DNA of 64,000 bases from Lycocorax pyrrhopterus obiensis (GCA_014706295.1 JACSVZ010000024.1:4795780-4859779), one strand, 5' to 3'; shown: positions 12,780 through 35,345, numbered from the stretch's first letter. Program-made: numbers and translations. The notes: generated from the sequence alone by a model not told the origin.

Positions 12780-13325
12780 TGCTGCGGGGGACGGGTGCCA
12801 GAGCACCGGGCACAGACCCGGCCTCCTCTCCCCTCCGGCCCTGTGGATAATGGGGTGTTGGGAGGGCAGAGATGCTCTGGGAGCACTCCAGGCTCTGCTC
12901 AGGTGCATTAAAGACACTGAAACCTCAGGTACCAGAGCTCAGGGCACAGGGCACAGACCCAGCCTCCTCTCCCCTCCAGCCCTGTGGATCATGGGGTGTT
13001 GGGAGGGCAGGGATGCTCTGGGAGCAATCCAGGCTCTGCTCAGGTGCGTTAAAGACACTGAAGCCTCAGGTACCAGAGCACAGGGCCCAGCCTCCTCTCT
13101 GTGGATAATGGGATGTTGTGAGGGCAGGGATGCTCTGGGAGCAATCCAGAGCTCCCAGGCTCTGCTCAGGTGCATTAAAGACACTGAAACCTCAGGTACC
13201 AGAGCACCAGGCACAGACCCAGCCTCCTCTCTGTGGATAATGGGGTGTTGGGAGGGCAGAGATGCTCTGGGAGCACTCCAGGCTCTGCTCAGGTGCGTTA
13301 AAGACACTGAAGCCTCAGGTGTGGG
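12780..13325. repeat. Tandem repeat, 117-140 bp unit, 4 copies
   Basis: GATAATGGGGTGTTGGGAGG recurs at about 12846, 12986, 13103 and 13234, each followed by GCATTAAAGACACTGAAACC. The units are similar enough to suggest recent duplication. Confidence 0.9.
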
Positions 13326-13589
13326 ATTAATGTGGAGCCTTTAATCCTTAACAGGCTGCTCCTCTCCAAGGCCCCTCCCAGCGGGAGGAGATGTAGGGCA
13401 TAATTATGCGCTTAATGAGGAATTAACACCTAATTTCCAAGCGTTTGGCTGGTGTAGCTTTAACTGCTGGAGAGGGCTGTAACCGGAGCCAGGGGTCTCT
13501 GCAATCCCACAGGGACTTGGTGGCACCTGCAGAGGCGATTCCTGCGTGTTGCTTGGTTTATCCCAGCAGGGCTGTGGGTGGAGCCGAAA

Positions 13590-13826
13590 GGGAGTCGGTT
13601 TAGGTGGGATTTTAGGAAGGCATTGCTCCCTCTGAGGGTGGAGAGGGGTTGGGATGGAATTCCCAGAGAAGCTGTGGCTGCCCCTGGGTCCCTGGAAATG
13701 TCCCAGGCCAGGTTGGACGGGGTTTGGAGCAGCCTGGGGCAGTGGAAGGTGTCCCTGCCATGGCAGGGGTGGCACTGGGTGATCTTTAAGGTCCCTTCCA
13801 CCCCAGGCCAGTGTGGGGCTCTGTGA
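13590..13826 (+). mobile_element. CR1 LINE 3' end, sense
   Basis: Reads GGAATTCCCAGAGAAGCTGT, then GGTTGGACGGGGTTTGGAGC and TGATCTTTAAGGTCCCTTCC near the end. Typical CR1 3' fragment. Confidence 0.88.
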
Positions 13827-14073
13827 TGTGGCAGCCACAGAATGAGCTGAGGTGACTTTTTAACCTTGGGGCCCTAAATCTTCCCATTTTTCCCATTAAC
13901 AGTTCCCTTATGTCCCCTCGGGGCTGTAATTTTTAGGGTTTTTAAAAAATCTCTCCCTATGTTGAATATTTTTATACATAAATGTGTTTCTATATGTGGA
14001 AGGTGGCTGAGAAGGTAACTCAGTTTTCCAGGACCTTTCCTGGTGCTGTTCCTGCCATATCCAACAGCTTTAA

Positions 14074-15930
<1,857 letters not shown>

Positions 15931-16234
15931 AGATCCCCTGGGGAATTTTCCAGCCTTTTAGGATCTGGGATCGTGTTTCTGCCTGTCAGGGTCTCACTCT
16001 CACATTCCACAGTGAATTTCACATTTCACATTCCACTCCTCACATTCCACAATGTCCAGCCGCCACCTTCCAGGATTTTCCGTGGCTCTGGAAGGTGCTG
16101 GAGGAGTTCGCTGGGGAGGAAGTTTCGGCGCAAACATTCCCGAGCTCCGTTTATTTCCCGGTTTTTGGGTGCGGAATGAGCTCTGGGCAGAGTTTTTATT
16201 GTATTTATTGGATGGTTTTGGGATCAGTTCTTGT

Positions 16235-16450
16235 TCCAACAGGTGTTTTTCGAATAGCAGTAATAATGAAAGGCTCTGGTGTGGTGATGACTCAAAGCTT
16301 CCCTGCTGCTCCTGTCGGGGAGGGAATGAAAGAGCAGGGAGCGGAAGATCCAGGGTGATGTTTTCCCATCCTGGCTTTTGATCCGTGTGAAATCGCTGAT
16401 ATTTATATGATGACAGAAGTTCTGTCCGTGGGCTCTGGCAGCTGAGAGGC
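16235..16450. repeat. Dispersed repeat X, copy 2
   Basis: Matches the flanks of the element at 10340: CAGGTGTTTTTCGAATAG, a single GGCTCTGGTGTGGTGATGAC unit, then AAGCTTCCCTGCTGCTCC and a GATATTTATATGATGACAG end. Intronic, family not recognised. Confidence 0.75.
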
Positions 16451-17869
16451 AGAAATTCTGCCTTCCCATCTCCTGCCCACAACAGCCAGCCCTGCCACGG
16501 GGGGAGCTGGGCTGAATTAAAGCCTTTAATTCACATTTCAAAGCTTTTTTAGGACTTTCAAGCCTCTCCTCTGGAAAAGAGAAGTGAAGAAGGAGCTCAT
16601 TAGGACTGGAAATCTTCCTGTGCCCTGTGTTCTCAGGGAAGTGCTGCCCTGCTCTGGTGTTTGCAGCAATTGGAATAACAAGTCCTGAGCTCTGGAGAAA
16701 CAGCCCTGGAATATTGAGAAATAATTCCAGTAATTGGTCCTGCGTTGCTGGAGCAGCAGGAATTGCACGATCCTGGCCGTTGTCTTTGGGCTTGGAGGAA
16801 GGAATCAATTGTCCTCGACAGCTTTTATAGAACATAAAAAGCTGGACTTTTTCTATTCTTACATAATTTCGCTGCTGACAAAATGCAGGTTTAATTCAGG
16901 GCTCCCGTTCCTTTCGAACACGAGCCTTTAAATTTACATATTTTTAAATACTGAGGGGAAACATGCATTCAATAATATACTTTTAATCAACTTTCATATT
17001 TGATAACCTTCTGCCTTCTCCTCCTGATCACTCTGGTGATTTCTTTGACTCACCCTTCAGTCTGGACATTTTAATTACTCTTTTTAAACAAGGAGAAAAG
17101 CCCAGAGATCTAAAGTCCTGCTCAGCACTTGAAAAAATTAATGGGAACAAAGGAGACAGGGAAAAAAGGGTGGAAATCCTGACAGGAGATGATGCAGCTT
17201 TGGGGCAGAAAGGAAAAATAATTGGTTTGGAGGCAGCTGAGACCAAATGACTTTGATGTGCCACCCTTCAGAGCAGCAGGGGAGCTTTGGGGCCGGGGCT
17301 GACACATTTTAGGGCACCTCCAGGGTGACACTGGGGCACGGTGACATTGGGGCTGCCCCTGGGTCACTCCTTGGAGGACAAAACCTGGCAGTTCCTGAGG
17401 GCTGTGGGGTTTTTGTGCCTCTGGGCCCTCAGACCCAGCGTCCTTTTCCCAGAAAATTCGATGAAGTGTCTGCAGCTCCTGCCGGTGGCACGAGGGACCA
17501 CAGCGTGGAATGAATGCCCTGCTCTGGTGACGTCCCTCGTGGTAGCAAAGCCGTGACTCAATTAGCGGGGCTGGGAGAGGTTTTCTGGCACCTGAAATGC
17601 CCAGTGACCTTGCAGTTTCCTCTGCTTTTATATCCAGTTGTGATTGTTACCCCCGTGCCCTCCGAGGCAGGGCCCAAGGTCGGCCCTGCCGGCTCCCACG
17701 GGGGCAGTGTCTGCATTTGGAGCTGAAAAGGCAATTTCCGAGCGGTCAGTGTTGGTTTTTCATCTGGCTCTGGTGGTTTTTAACTCGTGGGGGGACAGAA
17801 ATGCACGGGAGGTGTTTCATGGGTGGGGACATCTCACGGTGCTGCAGCCCCATGATGTTTCTCACCCCA
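16451..17869. other. Intron 2 unique part
   Basis: AT-richer DNA around 16830-17130, no recognisable repeat or exon. Confidence 0.5.
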
Positions 17870-19030
<1,161 letters not shown>

Positions 19031-19531
19031 AAGATAAAATTCCAAACAGCATTGGGGTGTTTGTGGTGATTCCAAGGTGCAGCCAAGAGAAGGGAAGGAG
19101 CTGCTCCCCGTTGTGTCCAGCACTGAGGTTCTCCTCTCCCCTTTTTTATTTACGAGCTCCTGGCAGGGCTTTAAAACTCACCCAGCACTGGGGAAGGAAA
19201 GGTGGGAATGGTGCTTTGTTCCTTTCTTGTTCTGAGGGATTCCTGCTCATTTTCAGGGGTGTTTTGGACACCTTTCCGGGGAGCAGAGCAGCGAGGACCC
19301 GCTCCAGCCTTGGCAATGCCGAGTTTCTTGGCTTTCCCTGGGTTTCCTGGCCCTGGAGCTGGCTGTGTGGGAGGGGTTGTTCAGGGGGGCACGAGGTTGC
19401 TGCCAGCCTGGTGGGGGTCAGGTGAAGGATCACAACAAAACCCCGAAAGCACCGGAGGTGCCCTCAGTGAGGCACTCAGGCAGCAGGAGGGAGCCAGCCC
19501 TGACGCCGTGGTGGCTCCAGGGCTGAAATGA

Positions 19532-20190
<659 letters not shown>

Positions 20191-20344
20191 CTTTTTATCT
20201 TCATTTTAGCATCTGCAGAATATTCTTGGTTTTAGGAGACAGAGCTGAGCTCGCAGAATCAGAATATCCAGAGCTGGATCCCACAAGGATCATGGAGTCC
20301 AGCTCCTGGCCCCGCACAGGACAGGCCCGAGAATCCCACACCAG

Positions 20345-21105
20345 TTCCTCTCTCCATTTCCTCCTCTTGCTCTGGGAATTTTCCTCTCTCCATTTCCTCC
20401 TCTCACTTTGAGGAATTCCCTCTCCATCTTCTCACTTTTGGGATTTCCCTCTCTCCATTTCCTCCTCTCACTGTGAGGATTTTCCTCTCTCCATCTTCTC
20501 ACTTTTGGGATTTCCCTCTCTCCATCTTCTCACTTTTGGGATTTCCCTCTCTCCATTTTCTCCTCTCACTTGGAGGATTTCCCTCTCTCCATCTTCTCAC
20601 TTTGAGGAATTTCCTCTCTCCATTTCCTCCTCTCACTTTGAGGAATTTCCTCTCCATCTTCTCACTTTTGGGATTTCCCTCTCTCCATTTCCTCCTCTCA
20701 CTGTGACGATTTTCCTCTCTCCATCTTCTCACTTTGAGGATTTCCCTCTCTCCATCCTCTCACTTTGAGGAATTTCCTCTCTCCATTTTCTCCTCTCACT
20801 TTGAGGAATTCCCTCTCCATCTTCTCACTTTTGGGATTTCCCTCTCTCCATTTCCTCCTCTCACTTGGAGGATTTCCCTCTCTCCATCTTCTCACTTTGA
20901 GGAATTCCCTCTCTCCATTTCCTCTTCTCACTTGGAGGATTTTCCTCTCTCCATCCTCTCATTGTGACGATTTTCCTCTCTCCATCTTCTCACTGTGGAG
21001 ATTTCCCTCTTTTTATTTCCTCCTCTCACTTCAGGGATTTCCCTCTCTCCATCCCCTCCCTTTGGGGGTTTCCCTCTCTCCCTTCCCCCCCTCACTCTGG
21101 GGATG
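20345..21105. repeat. CT-rich minisatellite, units of about 28-36 bp, about 25 copies
   Basis: CTCTCCATCTTCTCACTTT followed by TGGGATTTCC, GAGGAATTCC or GACGATTTTCC. Unit variants are interleaved, which suggests repeated slippage or unequal exchange. It ends about 95 bp before the exon 5 acceptor. Confidence 0.92.
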
Positions 21106-21142
21106 ACCAGCAGGATTCCGAACGATCCCATGGGAGGGTTGA

Positions 21143-21463
<321 letters not shown>

Positions 21464-21469
21464 TAATCC

Positions 21470-22262
<793 letters not shown>

Positions 22263-22894
22263 TGATTCCGTTGTCCCTGGGCACGATCCAGAGGGTTTTG
22301 GTGTCACCTCTTCATCCTTTTAAAGCAGAGAGGATTCAGAGGGGAAAAATGGATCTGTACCATCAACCAGAGCCTGTGCCTTGTGTTGTCTCCTGTTCCA
22401 GACCTTTGTGGCATTATCCTGGAAGTCAGGGTGTAGATGGAGAGGGGTCCAGCTGTCCTGAGAATCAGCTGCTGCTTGGATTCCTGGCAGTGCCAGGAAT
22501 GCCCCAGAGAGCAGAGAGGAGCTGCCCCTGCCACCGCTGCTGGGACATTTGGGGCTCTGTGGCTCTTCCAGCCCTGTTTTAATTCCCTGGCTCAGCCCCC
22601 GTGCAGCATTTTAGGGCTGGAGAAGTGGAAACGTGGAATCAATCTGCTCCAGACCTGGGGCACAGCTTGGGCTCTGAATTCCCAGCTCTTCCCTAGCCCT
22701 GCATTCCTCCTTCCTCCACAGCCAGGGGGTGAGTTCAGCCCAAGCTCACAGCAGCACGAGCTCCTGTCTGGGAGGAAAATCCAAGGGAAAAAGCGGCCCT
22801 GATGATTGGAGAGCGAGTTTGGTGTGCAGGGGCTGGAGGAGGGGGAGAATTCCCTGTGATCCAACATCATCCTGGGCTGAGCACAAAGAGAATC

Positions 22895-23105
22895 AAGGGC
22901 TGAAGGATCATTGATTCCAGCTCCTGGCCCTGCACAGACACCCCCAAATCCCACCCTGGGCATCCCTGGGAGCGGTGTCCAAACATTCCTGGAGCTCCGG
23001 CAGCCTCGGGAATGTTCCCATTCCCTGAGGAGCCTGGGCAGTGCCCAGCACTGTCTGGGGGAAGAACCTTTCCCTAAATCCAACCTAAACCCCCCTGTCA
23101 GAGCT
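22895..23105 (-). mobile_element. CR1-type fragment, antisense
   Basis: CCAGCTCCTGGCCCTGCACA, then CATTCCTGGAGCTCCGGCAG and AGCCTGGGCAGTGCCCAGCA. The reverse of the same sequence is seen at 63135-63385 and part of it at 41700. Confidence 0.8.
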
Positions 23106-25089
23106 CTGGATATTCCCTGGCTCCCATCCCTGGTCAGGGAGAGGGATCAGCCACTCCTGAGGGATTTATGGAGGTGTCCAGGTCCTTCCCTCCAAGGTTT
23201 TTGGGAGCATCTCCCACGTGGCCATCACATGAGTCCTGGAATTGCCCCACTGCTCCAACAGTTTTTTCCTGTGACACTTTATGGACTCCCAGGCTGTCCA
23301 AGTGGAGTTTAAAAGCAGCTTCATTTTAAAGGTATTTAAATGCCTAAAGAGAGGCCGTTATTTTTAATCTCACAGCTTCAAAGTGATTTCTCTTCCCTCT
23401 AATTTGTTTTGCTGTTTCTTCTGCAGAGAATGGGGGGAGAAGAAAAAAAACCAACCCAGCCTTGTGTTTGCAGAGCTGTTCTGTGCCACAGTAAATTTCA
23501 GACCAGAGCAAAGGTTTAATTGGGCACAAATCCTTTAAAATGAGTTCCTAATTAGCCCTTTTTGCTACAGTTCCACAGCCCTCCAGTGCTGGAGGAGCCT
23601 CGTGCCCTCTGCTTGGAGTTTTTACCTTAAAAACCTTGGGAATTGCGGCCTGTTCTCCAGGATAACGGAATTATCCTTGTGCTGGTGCCAGAGGGGTGAT
23701 GTTATTTCTGTTCCTTAGGCTGGGTTTAGTAAAGCTGAGGGTATAAATTTGCTGTCGGGTGAGAATAAAAAGCCATTTTGCATTCCCCACATCCCAGTTT
23801 TCAGGTCAGCTCTATTTCTGTTCTGTGCTTCTGGTAGGAATAACAAACACTTTGGGAACTCTTGGAAGTTTCCTGCCTTCGTGGAATTTTGCAGGGGGGA
23901 AGGAGTGAGGCTAAAACTGTTCTGCCAGGCTCCACAGAAAGGATGTAAAGGAGGAATTAACCAAGGTCAGTCCTAAGCTCTGGGTCACAGAAATCCTTCT
24001 GCTGGGATGCTGCAGATCAGCGAGGTGCTGCAGAGGGATAAAGGTTGGGATGATCCCATGATTCCTTTGTTCCCAATCCCATGGGAAAAGCTCTGTGGTG
24101 GTTTCCAGCCTCTCTGACCTTCACTTCTTGGAAGGGAACTGCTCCATGTGAAAGAAAGTGCTGGGAGAGTCGCAGGGATAAATAAATGGAATATTCAGCT
24201 GTAGTTTGGTGCTGTGGGGTTGGATATTGGATCTCCGTGCTCCAGAGCTTTCCCTGATCTCCAGAAATTAACGGGGAACAGGCAGCGAGGAGGAGGCTGC
24301 TGCTCTGGGCTTTGTTTGCAGTTTTTTGGGATGCAGGATTTTGGGAATGGTGGGATGCAGAGCCAGCCCTTGGGGTGTGAATTACTGGTTTCAATGGAAT
24401 AACCTGGTCAGGCCAAGCGGGGATCTCTCCCAAAGCCCAAATTCCATCCTCGGGTTTGCCCCGAGGAGTCCGTGTCTCTCCAGAGGGGATCTGAGCAGGA
24501 GAAATCCCATTCCCACGGGAGCAGGGGCTCGGGAGCCTGCCCTGGGCGCTGCAGGAGCTGGGAGATCGGGGTGAAAAAACCCATCTAAATGCAAAGAGGC
24601 TTTTTATTGCTCAGCATCTCTGTGCCTCGTTAAGTTGCTGTGACAATGCTGTGCCAGAGTTCCCGAGCTCAGATCCTGCCTGGCTCTGCTCTCGCTGCCG
24701 TTTCTCATCGGCTTTTTGTTGTTTTGGTGGTTTTTTTTTTTTTTTTATTTCCAAGCTGGAATTATTTTCCAGAGAGAAGAAGTGTTTCTAATGGTGTTTG
24801 AATTCCAGCATGAAAAATCACCTCGCTGGAGGCTCCTGCAGGAGCCTGAAGTGCTTCCCATTGTGTGTCTGGAGGTGTGAAGGGGACTTTAAGTAATCCA
24901 TTACTCCTCTCTGGCTCATTTACAAATGCAGCAAGGTCACAGCCTTCTCTCCAAATGTTTCAAATCGTTCAAATTGAATTTGGGAGGAAGAGGCAAAATA
25001 GTTCTGCTGTGTTTGGGCCGGGATTTCTGTGCCTGGAGATGTTGTGGGGTTTGTTTGAGGCAGTAAAAGGTGAATAAAAGTAGGGTTTT
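23106..25089. other. Intron 6 unique part
   Basis: Only a T run near 24731-24746 and ordinary sequence; no repeat family or exon recognised. Confidence 0.5.
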
Positions 25090-25200
25090 TCTTGGATCAA
25101 GCTGATCTAGGGGAAGGTGTCCCTTCCCATGGTAGGGGGATGGAATTAGACAATTTTTAAGGTCATTCCCACCCAGATCATTCCATGATTCTCTGATCAG
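25090..25200 (+). mobile_element. CR1 LINE tail, short, sense
   Basis: GGAAGGTGTCCCTTCCCATG and TTTTTAAGGTCATTCCCACC, ending GATCATTCCATGATTCTCTG, the characteristic CR1 terminus. Confidence 0.8.
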
Positions 25201-25585
25201 CCCATCGTGGGAAGGTCTCTGCAGCTGCACCACTGCCACGCTGCTGTTTTCTGGAAAAGCCTCCCTGACCTTGAGGCTGGGCTTAAACGCTGTTTTTCTA
25301 GGGAGGAATTCCTCCTGGAACACGCTTGTTCCCGAGCCCTCCCAGCCCCAGCCTCGCTGCTCTTGCTCTCCATTTAAAGGTCAACACTTTAACAATCAAA
25401 ATCTCCCCTGGGCCGCTCCCTCGGCCGCTGCCACGTCCCTGGAGCGGGGCTGTGCCATCCCTGGCAAGGGCACAGCAACCAACGCTCCCGGTGCCCGTCG
25501 CTGCTCTGGGCCTGCTGCCACACCCTGGGTTTAGGGTTTTATTCCTTTCATTCCTAACGTCCCCAAATCCGTGATTTCAGCGTGA

Positions 25586-26215
<630 letters not shown>

Positions 26216-26689
26216 TTGTTCTGTCCCAAGAAATATTCCCAGTGTGTCCTAAGAAATATTCCCAGTGTGTCCCAAGAAATATTCCCCTTGCAGCCGCCCT
26301 ACAGCCAGTTCTGTCTGCCCCTGTGGATAACAGGAATGGACCCACTGGAATGAAATCCCTCTCCAGGTGTTGCTGCCTCCCTCCCGACCCTCACCTTCCC
26401 TACTCTGTTTATGGACAACTCCAGCTCAGGATTTTTGGGGAATGCTGTCCCTCTTTCCCCCAACACCTTCTCTGTTTTTAGAGGAAAATCACTGCAGCAG
26501 GCCCAGCATTCCCAGCACGGGGAGCTGGGACAGATGGGATCCTTTGGAAGCAGCGTGGAGCAATCTGGAGTGCTTGGACGAGGAGCGGGACAGGGCTGGT
26601 CGCTCCCGTTGTCCGTCTGCTCCCTTTTTTCCTCCGGCTCATTGCTCCACTTGGATGCTGCTCCAGTGACCATCCTGTGCCTGCAGCCT

Positions 26690-27078
26690 GTCCTGGATGT
26701 GCCCTGGAGCCAGGCTGGGACAGCTGGGAATGTCCAGCCTGGGGAAGAGAAGCTCCAGGGAGAGCTCAGAGCCCCTTGCAGGGCCTAAAGGGGCTCCAGG
26801 AGAGCTGGAGAGGGACTGGGGACAAGGCCTGGAGGGACAGGACACAGGGAATGGCTTCCCACTGGAGATTTGGGTGGGATACTGGGAAGAAATTCCTCCC
26901 TGTGAGGGTGGGGAGGGGCTGGAATGGATTTCCCAGAGAAGCTGTGGCTGTTCCTGGATCCCTGGCAGTGCCCAAGGCCAGGCTGGAGCAGCCTGGGATA
27001 GTGGAAGTGTCCCTTCCTGTGGCAGGGGTGGCACTGGATGATCCTTAATGTCCCTTCCCACCCAAACCATCCCAGGAT
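26690..27078 (+). mobile_element. CR1 LINE 3' end, sense, the longest CR1 in the window
   Basis: Reads GGGAATGTCCAGCCTGGGGA, then AAGGGGCTCCAGGAGAGCTG, GGGGAGGGGCTGGAATGG and the tail TCCCACCCAAACCATCCCAG. About 390 bp. Confidence 0.9.
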
Positions 27079-28339
27079 TTGAACCCACACCTGGCATAGC
27101 CCAGGCCGGGTTTCCATGATCCCCCTGGCACTTCCAGGGAACTGCAAAATGCATTTTCCCTGGCTGGGCTGGCTCAGCTGTGGTCCCAGATGGGAGCCCC
27201 TTCCTGCTGCACCCAGCAGGGCTCAGAGGGATCCAGATTTTCCTGAGGAGGCTGAGGGAGACAATTCCTGCCCGGAGAAGTTCCAGCAATCCCACGCTGA
27301 GCTGTGCACACTCGGGATGTTGGCTTTGAGTGGGCATGGTGATCCATGTGCAGGTTTTCCTGAGGAAATCCTGGTTTTCAGCAGTGGTCAGTGAGAAGGA
27401 GCCGTGGGGACTTGGAGAGGGACCCAAAAAAGGGACATTTGGCAGCTCAGGGCAGCTGATGGCTCTGGAGCAGCCTCTGGTTGAAGGGCACGAGGTGTTT
27501 GGCTGTGTCCTCTGAGCTGGAGTCCTCCAAATGACTCCCAAGTGCTCACATTCCAGGGAATGCCGATCTTTGCTGCCTGAGTGCCCCAGAAGCCGTTCCC
27601 TCAATCAGTGAAGGACAGAAGCTTCATTGCCCTGCTGCTGCTCCTTCCTCTGTCCCTGTGTCCTTCCCAGTCCTGACCTGCCAATTCAGCGCCCAGGGAG
27701 GGAGAGAAATTCCCATTTTTCCTGTGGAGCTTGGTCTGGCACCCTCCCTGACGGGCAGAGCTGTTGCCATAGATGCAGCTAAAACCTGGTTCCCAGTGCC
27801 TTTGTTCCTGGCCTCTGAAGTCAGGGATTTGCATGTGGAAACCAGTCAGAAAATTTCCAATTAACTCCCATTTTGATGAGGGGAAAATGGCTTTTTTGCC
27901 TTTCAAAAGCTTGCCTCTAATTATAACTCTCATTTTCAGTGGATTTCAAGGCTTCTTTCCTATCTTGGAAAGCAAAAACAGGAGTCAGTTCTATTTTTAG
28001 CTTCCTTTACATATCTGTATGTTAATGTATAGGCTTTGGACTTGGAGGTTTTTTCAAAACACCCTCCAAAGAGTTTTCCTTCAAGCTGGTTTGGGGTCAG
28101 AGACGTGAGTTTGGCTCTTGGCTGAAATCCTACGTGACCTTTCTTGTAGCAGCAGCTTCCCTGAGCATCCCCTGAGCGAGACCAGGATTAGTGATGGAGA
28201 GGCAGCAGAAATCCCACCCGGATCCATCCATCCTCACTGGGCTGCAGCACAGGGACAGGGACAAATTCCCATCCCCACCGGTGTCACTGGGACGGGAATT
28301 GGGACCTGTTTGCCTTTGGAGGGGGTTGGAATCCGGGTG
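27079..28339. other. Intron 7 unique part
   Basis: No tandem or dispersed repeat recognised, AT-richer around 27850-28060. Confidence 0.5.
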
Positions 28340-29845
<1,506 letters not shown>

Positions 29846-30003
29846 CCGCTCGCAGGGCGGCCGGAGCAGGGATGGGGGAGAGGCAGCTGGAAGGAGCTTC
29901 CAAGCCCTGCAGGAGGGCTCAGTGCCCTCCCAGCTGGGCCCCCGGGGGGGTGACACGTCCCCAGGGGGGTGACAGTGCCCAGGGGGGTGACACGTCCCCA
30001 GAA

Positions 30004-31549
30004 GCCCCGTGTGCCCCAGCCCCACCCCAAGCGAGTGACTCCAGAGCTGCTCCTCCCTTTTGGGGCAGTTCCTGCCAGCCAGGCCGGGTTTAAGGCGTTC
30101 CCCCTTGGAATTACAGGGTGCCGTGATCTCCATAGTCCAGGCAAATCCCACATTATTATGGATATGTCTGGGAAACCCCCCCGGCTTTGTCCCTCCCCTC
30201 GTTCTCCACATTTCCTGCACCTTTCCCTCCCTGACCACTGCACGTCCTTCTTTAGCCCCTGCAGCCGTTATTGGCACCGATAAATCAATAACTCCAGGGA
30301 TGGAGGAGGGGAAGGATTGATCTGCAGCACGGAGCTGGCTCCTGGCTGCTGCTCCGGGTGCAGACCTCTCACCTGGCAGGGATGGGGAGTGGGACAGAGC
30401 AGGGGCACAAATTTGGAAAGAAGGAGGATGCTCCAAGCCTTGGGAAAAAGATGTCACGCATTTTTTTTGGTGTGGAATTTCAGTAGGAAATCGTTACCAG
30501 CTCTGCTCACCCAGAGCCTGAGGGATTCCTCCAGATCGGCCAGGGCAGGGCTCTCACCTGGTGGCCAGAGAGATTGTCCTGAGCTCTGAGTGACCTCTGA
30601 GGGCCATTGCAGAGCAAAGCTCCCCACCAGAGCCAAACGCTGCCTCTTCCCAGCCTGTGGTGCTGAATTTCCCAGCCCTGCTGAGCGCTGAGGTCACGGG
30701 GCTGCCTCCTCCTGCTGGGACAGGCAGCCTCTCCAGGGCAGGAATGATAATCAGGCTGCAGATTAAAGCTCATCGGGGGAATAGGAATCCAAAAGAGTCA
30801 TTTACAGAGCTTTAAACTCGAGCCTCAGACAGCAGCACCGAGTGGACACCCTGGCTGCTGTTCCCTGGCTCGGAATTAACAGCTTGGGTTTATCATAACA
30901 GGGTGAATTTCAGGGCTGATGGCCCAGCGCTCTGTGGCAGGGTGACAGCTCTGTCACGCTGTCCCCACTGCCCGCTCAGATCTGCCTGGGTAGGGATGGA
31001 AATGAGAGACTGACTCATGAGGATCACAGGAGATTTAATTGCTTTTCCAGACACTCTGTATTCAGGTCCCGTCCTAGAGATGGTCTGGGGAGAACTGGGA
31101 GTGGTTTTTGTTCCTTTGTCCGAGCCCTCTGGCCAGGACAGCTCCCTGAGATGTCCCCAGCATCATCCCCGGGGGTTCTGTGCCAAAATCCCGCTTTTCA
31201 TCCATGGCGAGAGCAGAGGACAAAGTCACCTCCAAAGTGCCTCCTCTGGGTGCATCTGCTGCTCCCTCCTTCCTTAACCCTTCCTTGGAGGAGCAGCAGA
31301 GGCAGGAGCTGCTCTGAGATGGTTCCCTCGGCTCCAGGAGCTGTGGGGACTCGAGGCCGATCCTAAAAACCGCTCTGGGGGCACTTTGGAGTGCCTGTCC
31401 CCGGCCCCAGAGGAGCAGGCAGCCAGTGTTTGACAGCAGAAAATCTCCCAGGGTAAACAGGCTGGGAAAACAGTGACTCACGGCTTGCTCGTGTGGGAGC
31501 TCGGCAGGAGGAACAGAAAATCCTCGGCGTGGGGTTGTTTGGAGGCAGA
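30004..31549. other. Intron 8 unique part
   Basis: Between two arrays. No exon or known element recognised. Confidence 0.5.
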
Positions 31550-32990
31550 TCCACACAGATGTACGCAGATCCACACGGATTTACGCGTATTTGGACAGAT
31601 TTATCTACAGATTTCACAGCGATCCACGCAGATTCCCCCCAGATTCCCCACAGATTCCCCCAGATTCCCCACAGATTCCCACAGATTCCCACAGATTCCC
31701 CACAGATTCCCACAGATTCCCACAGATTCCCACAGATTCACCACAGATTTCACAGAAATTCACAAAGATTTACATTTACACAGATTCCCCCCAGATCCCC
31801 CCAGATTCCCCACAGATTCCCCACAGATTCCCCCAGATTCACCACAGATTTCACAGAAATTCACAAAGATTTACATTTACACAGGTTCCCCACAGATTCC
31901 CCACAGATTCCCCACAGATTTCACAGAGATTGACAAAGATTTACATTTACACAGATTCCCCCCAGATTCCCCCCAGATTCCCCCCCAGATTCCCCCCAGA
32001 TCCCCCCAGATTCCCCCAGATTCCCCACAGATTCACCACAGATTTCACAGAAATTCACAAAGATTTACATTTACACAGATTCCCATTTAGATTCCCCCCA
32101 GATCCCCACAGATTCCCATTTAGATTCCCCACAGATTCACCACAGATTTCACAGAAATTCACAAAGATTTACATTTACACAGATTCCCCCCAGATTCCCC
32201 CCAGATTCCCCCCAGATTCCCCACAGATTCCCATAGATTCCCCACAGATTCAAACAGGTTTCACAGAGATTCACAAAGATTTACATTTACACAGATTCCC
32301 CACAGATTCCCACAGATCCCCACAGATTCCCCACAGATTTACATTTACACAGATTCCCCACAGATTCCCCACAGATTCCCCACAGATCCCCAGATTCCCA
32401 CAGATTTACATTTACACAGATTTCCCACAGATTTCCCACAGATTCCCCACAGATTCCCCACAGATTTCACAGAGATCCCCACAGATTCCCCCAGATTTAC
32501 ATTTACACAGATCCCCACAGATTCCCCACAGATTTACATTTACACAGATTTCCCACAGATTCCCCACAGATTTCACAGAGATTTGCAAAAATTTACATTT
32601 ACACAGATTCCCCACAGATCCCCACAGATTCCCCCAGATTTACATTTACACAGATTCCCCCCAGATTCCCACAGATTTACATTTACACAGATTTCCCACA
32701 GATTTACACAGATTCCCCACAGATTCCCCACAGATTTCACAGAGATCCCCACAGATTCCCCCAGATTTACATTTACACAGATTCCCCACAGATCCACCCA
32801 GATTCCCCACAGATTCCCCACAGATTCCCACAGATTCCCCCAGATTCACCACAGATTCCCACAGATTCCCACAGATTCCCCCAGATTCACCACAGATTCC
32901 CACAGATTCCCACAGATTCCCACAGATTCCCCACAGATCCCCACAGATTCCCACAGATCTACATTTCCTCAGCTTCCCCCCAGATTCCCC
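31550..32990. repeat. Composite satellite-like array, 1.4 kb, CAGATTCCCCA units
   Basis: A basic 9 to 12 bp unit, CAGATTCCC or CCACAGATTCCC, is interrupted by a larger block with TTTCACAGAAATTCACAAAG and ATTTACATTTACACAG. The block recurs irregularly (near 31745, 31840, 31918, 32040, 32145, 32262, and shorter ones later), giving two levels of repetition. The plus strand has almost no stop codon in one frame. Confidence 0.93.
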
Positions 32991-35194
<2,204 letters not shown>

Positions 35195-35345
35195 AATCCT
35201 GGAATGGTTTGGGTGGGAAGGGACCTTAAGGATCATCCCATCCCACCCCCTGCCACGGGCAGGGACACTTCCACTATCCCAGGGTGCTCCAAGCCCCGTC
35301 CAACCTGGCCTTGGACGCTTCCAAGGGATCCAGGGGCAGCCACGG
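35195..35345 (-). mobile_element. CR1 LINE 3' end, antisense
   Basis: GGAATGGTTTGGGTGGGAAG and CACTTCCACTATCCCAGGGT, then GGATCCAGGGGCAGCCACGG. It ends 80 bp before the exon 10 acceptor. Confidence 0.87.
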
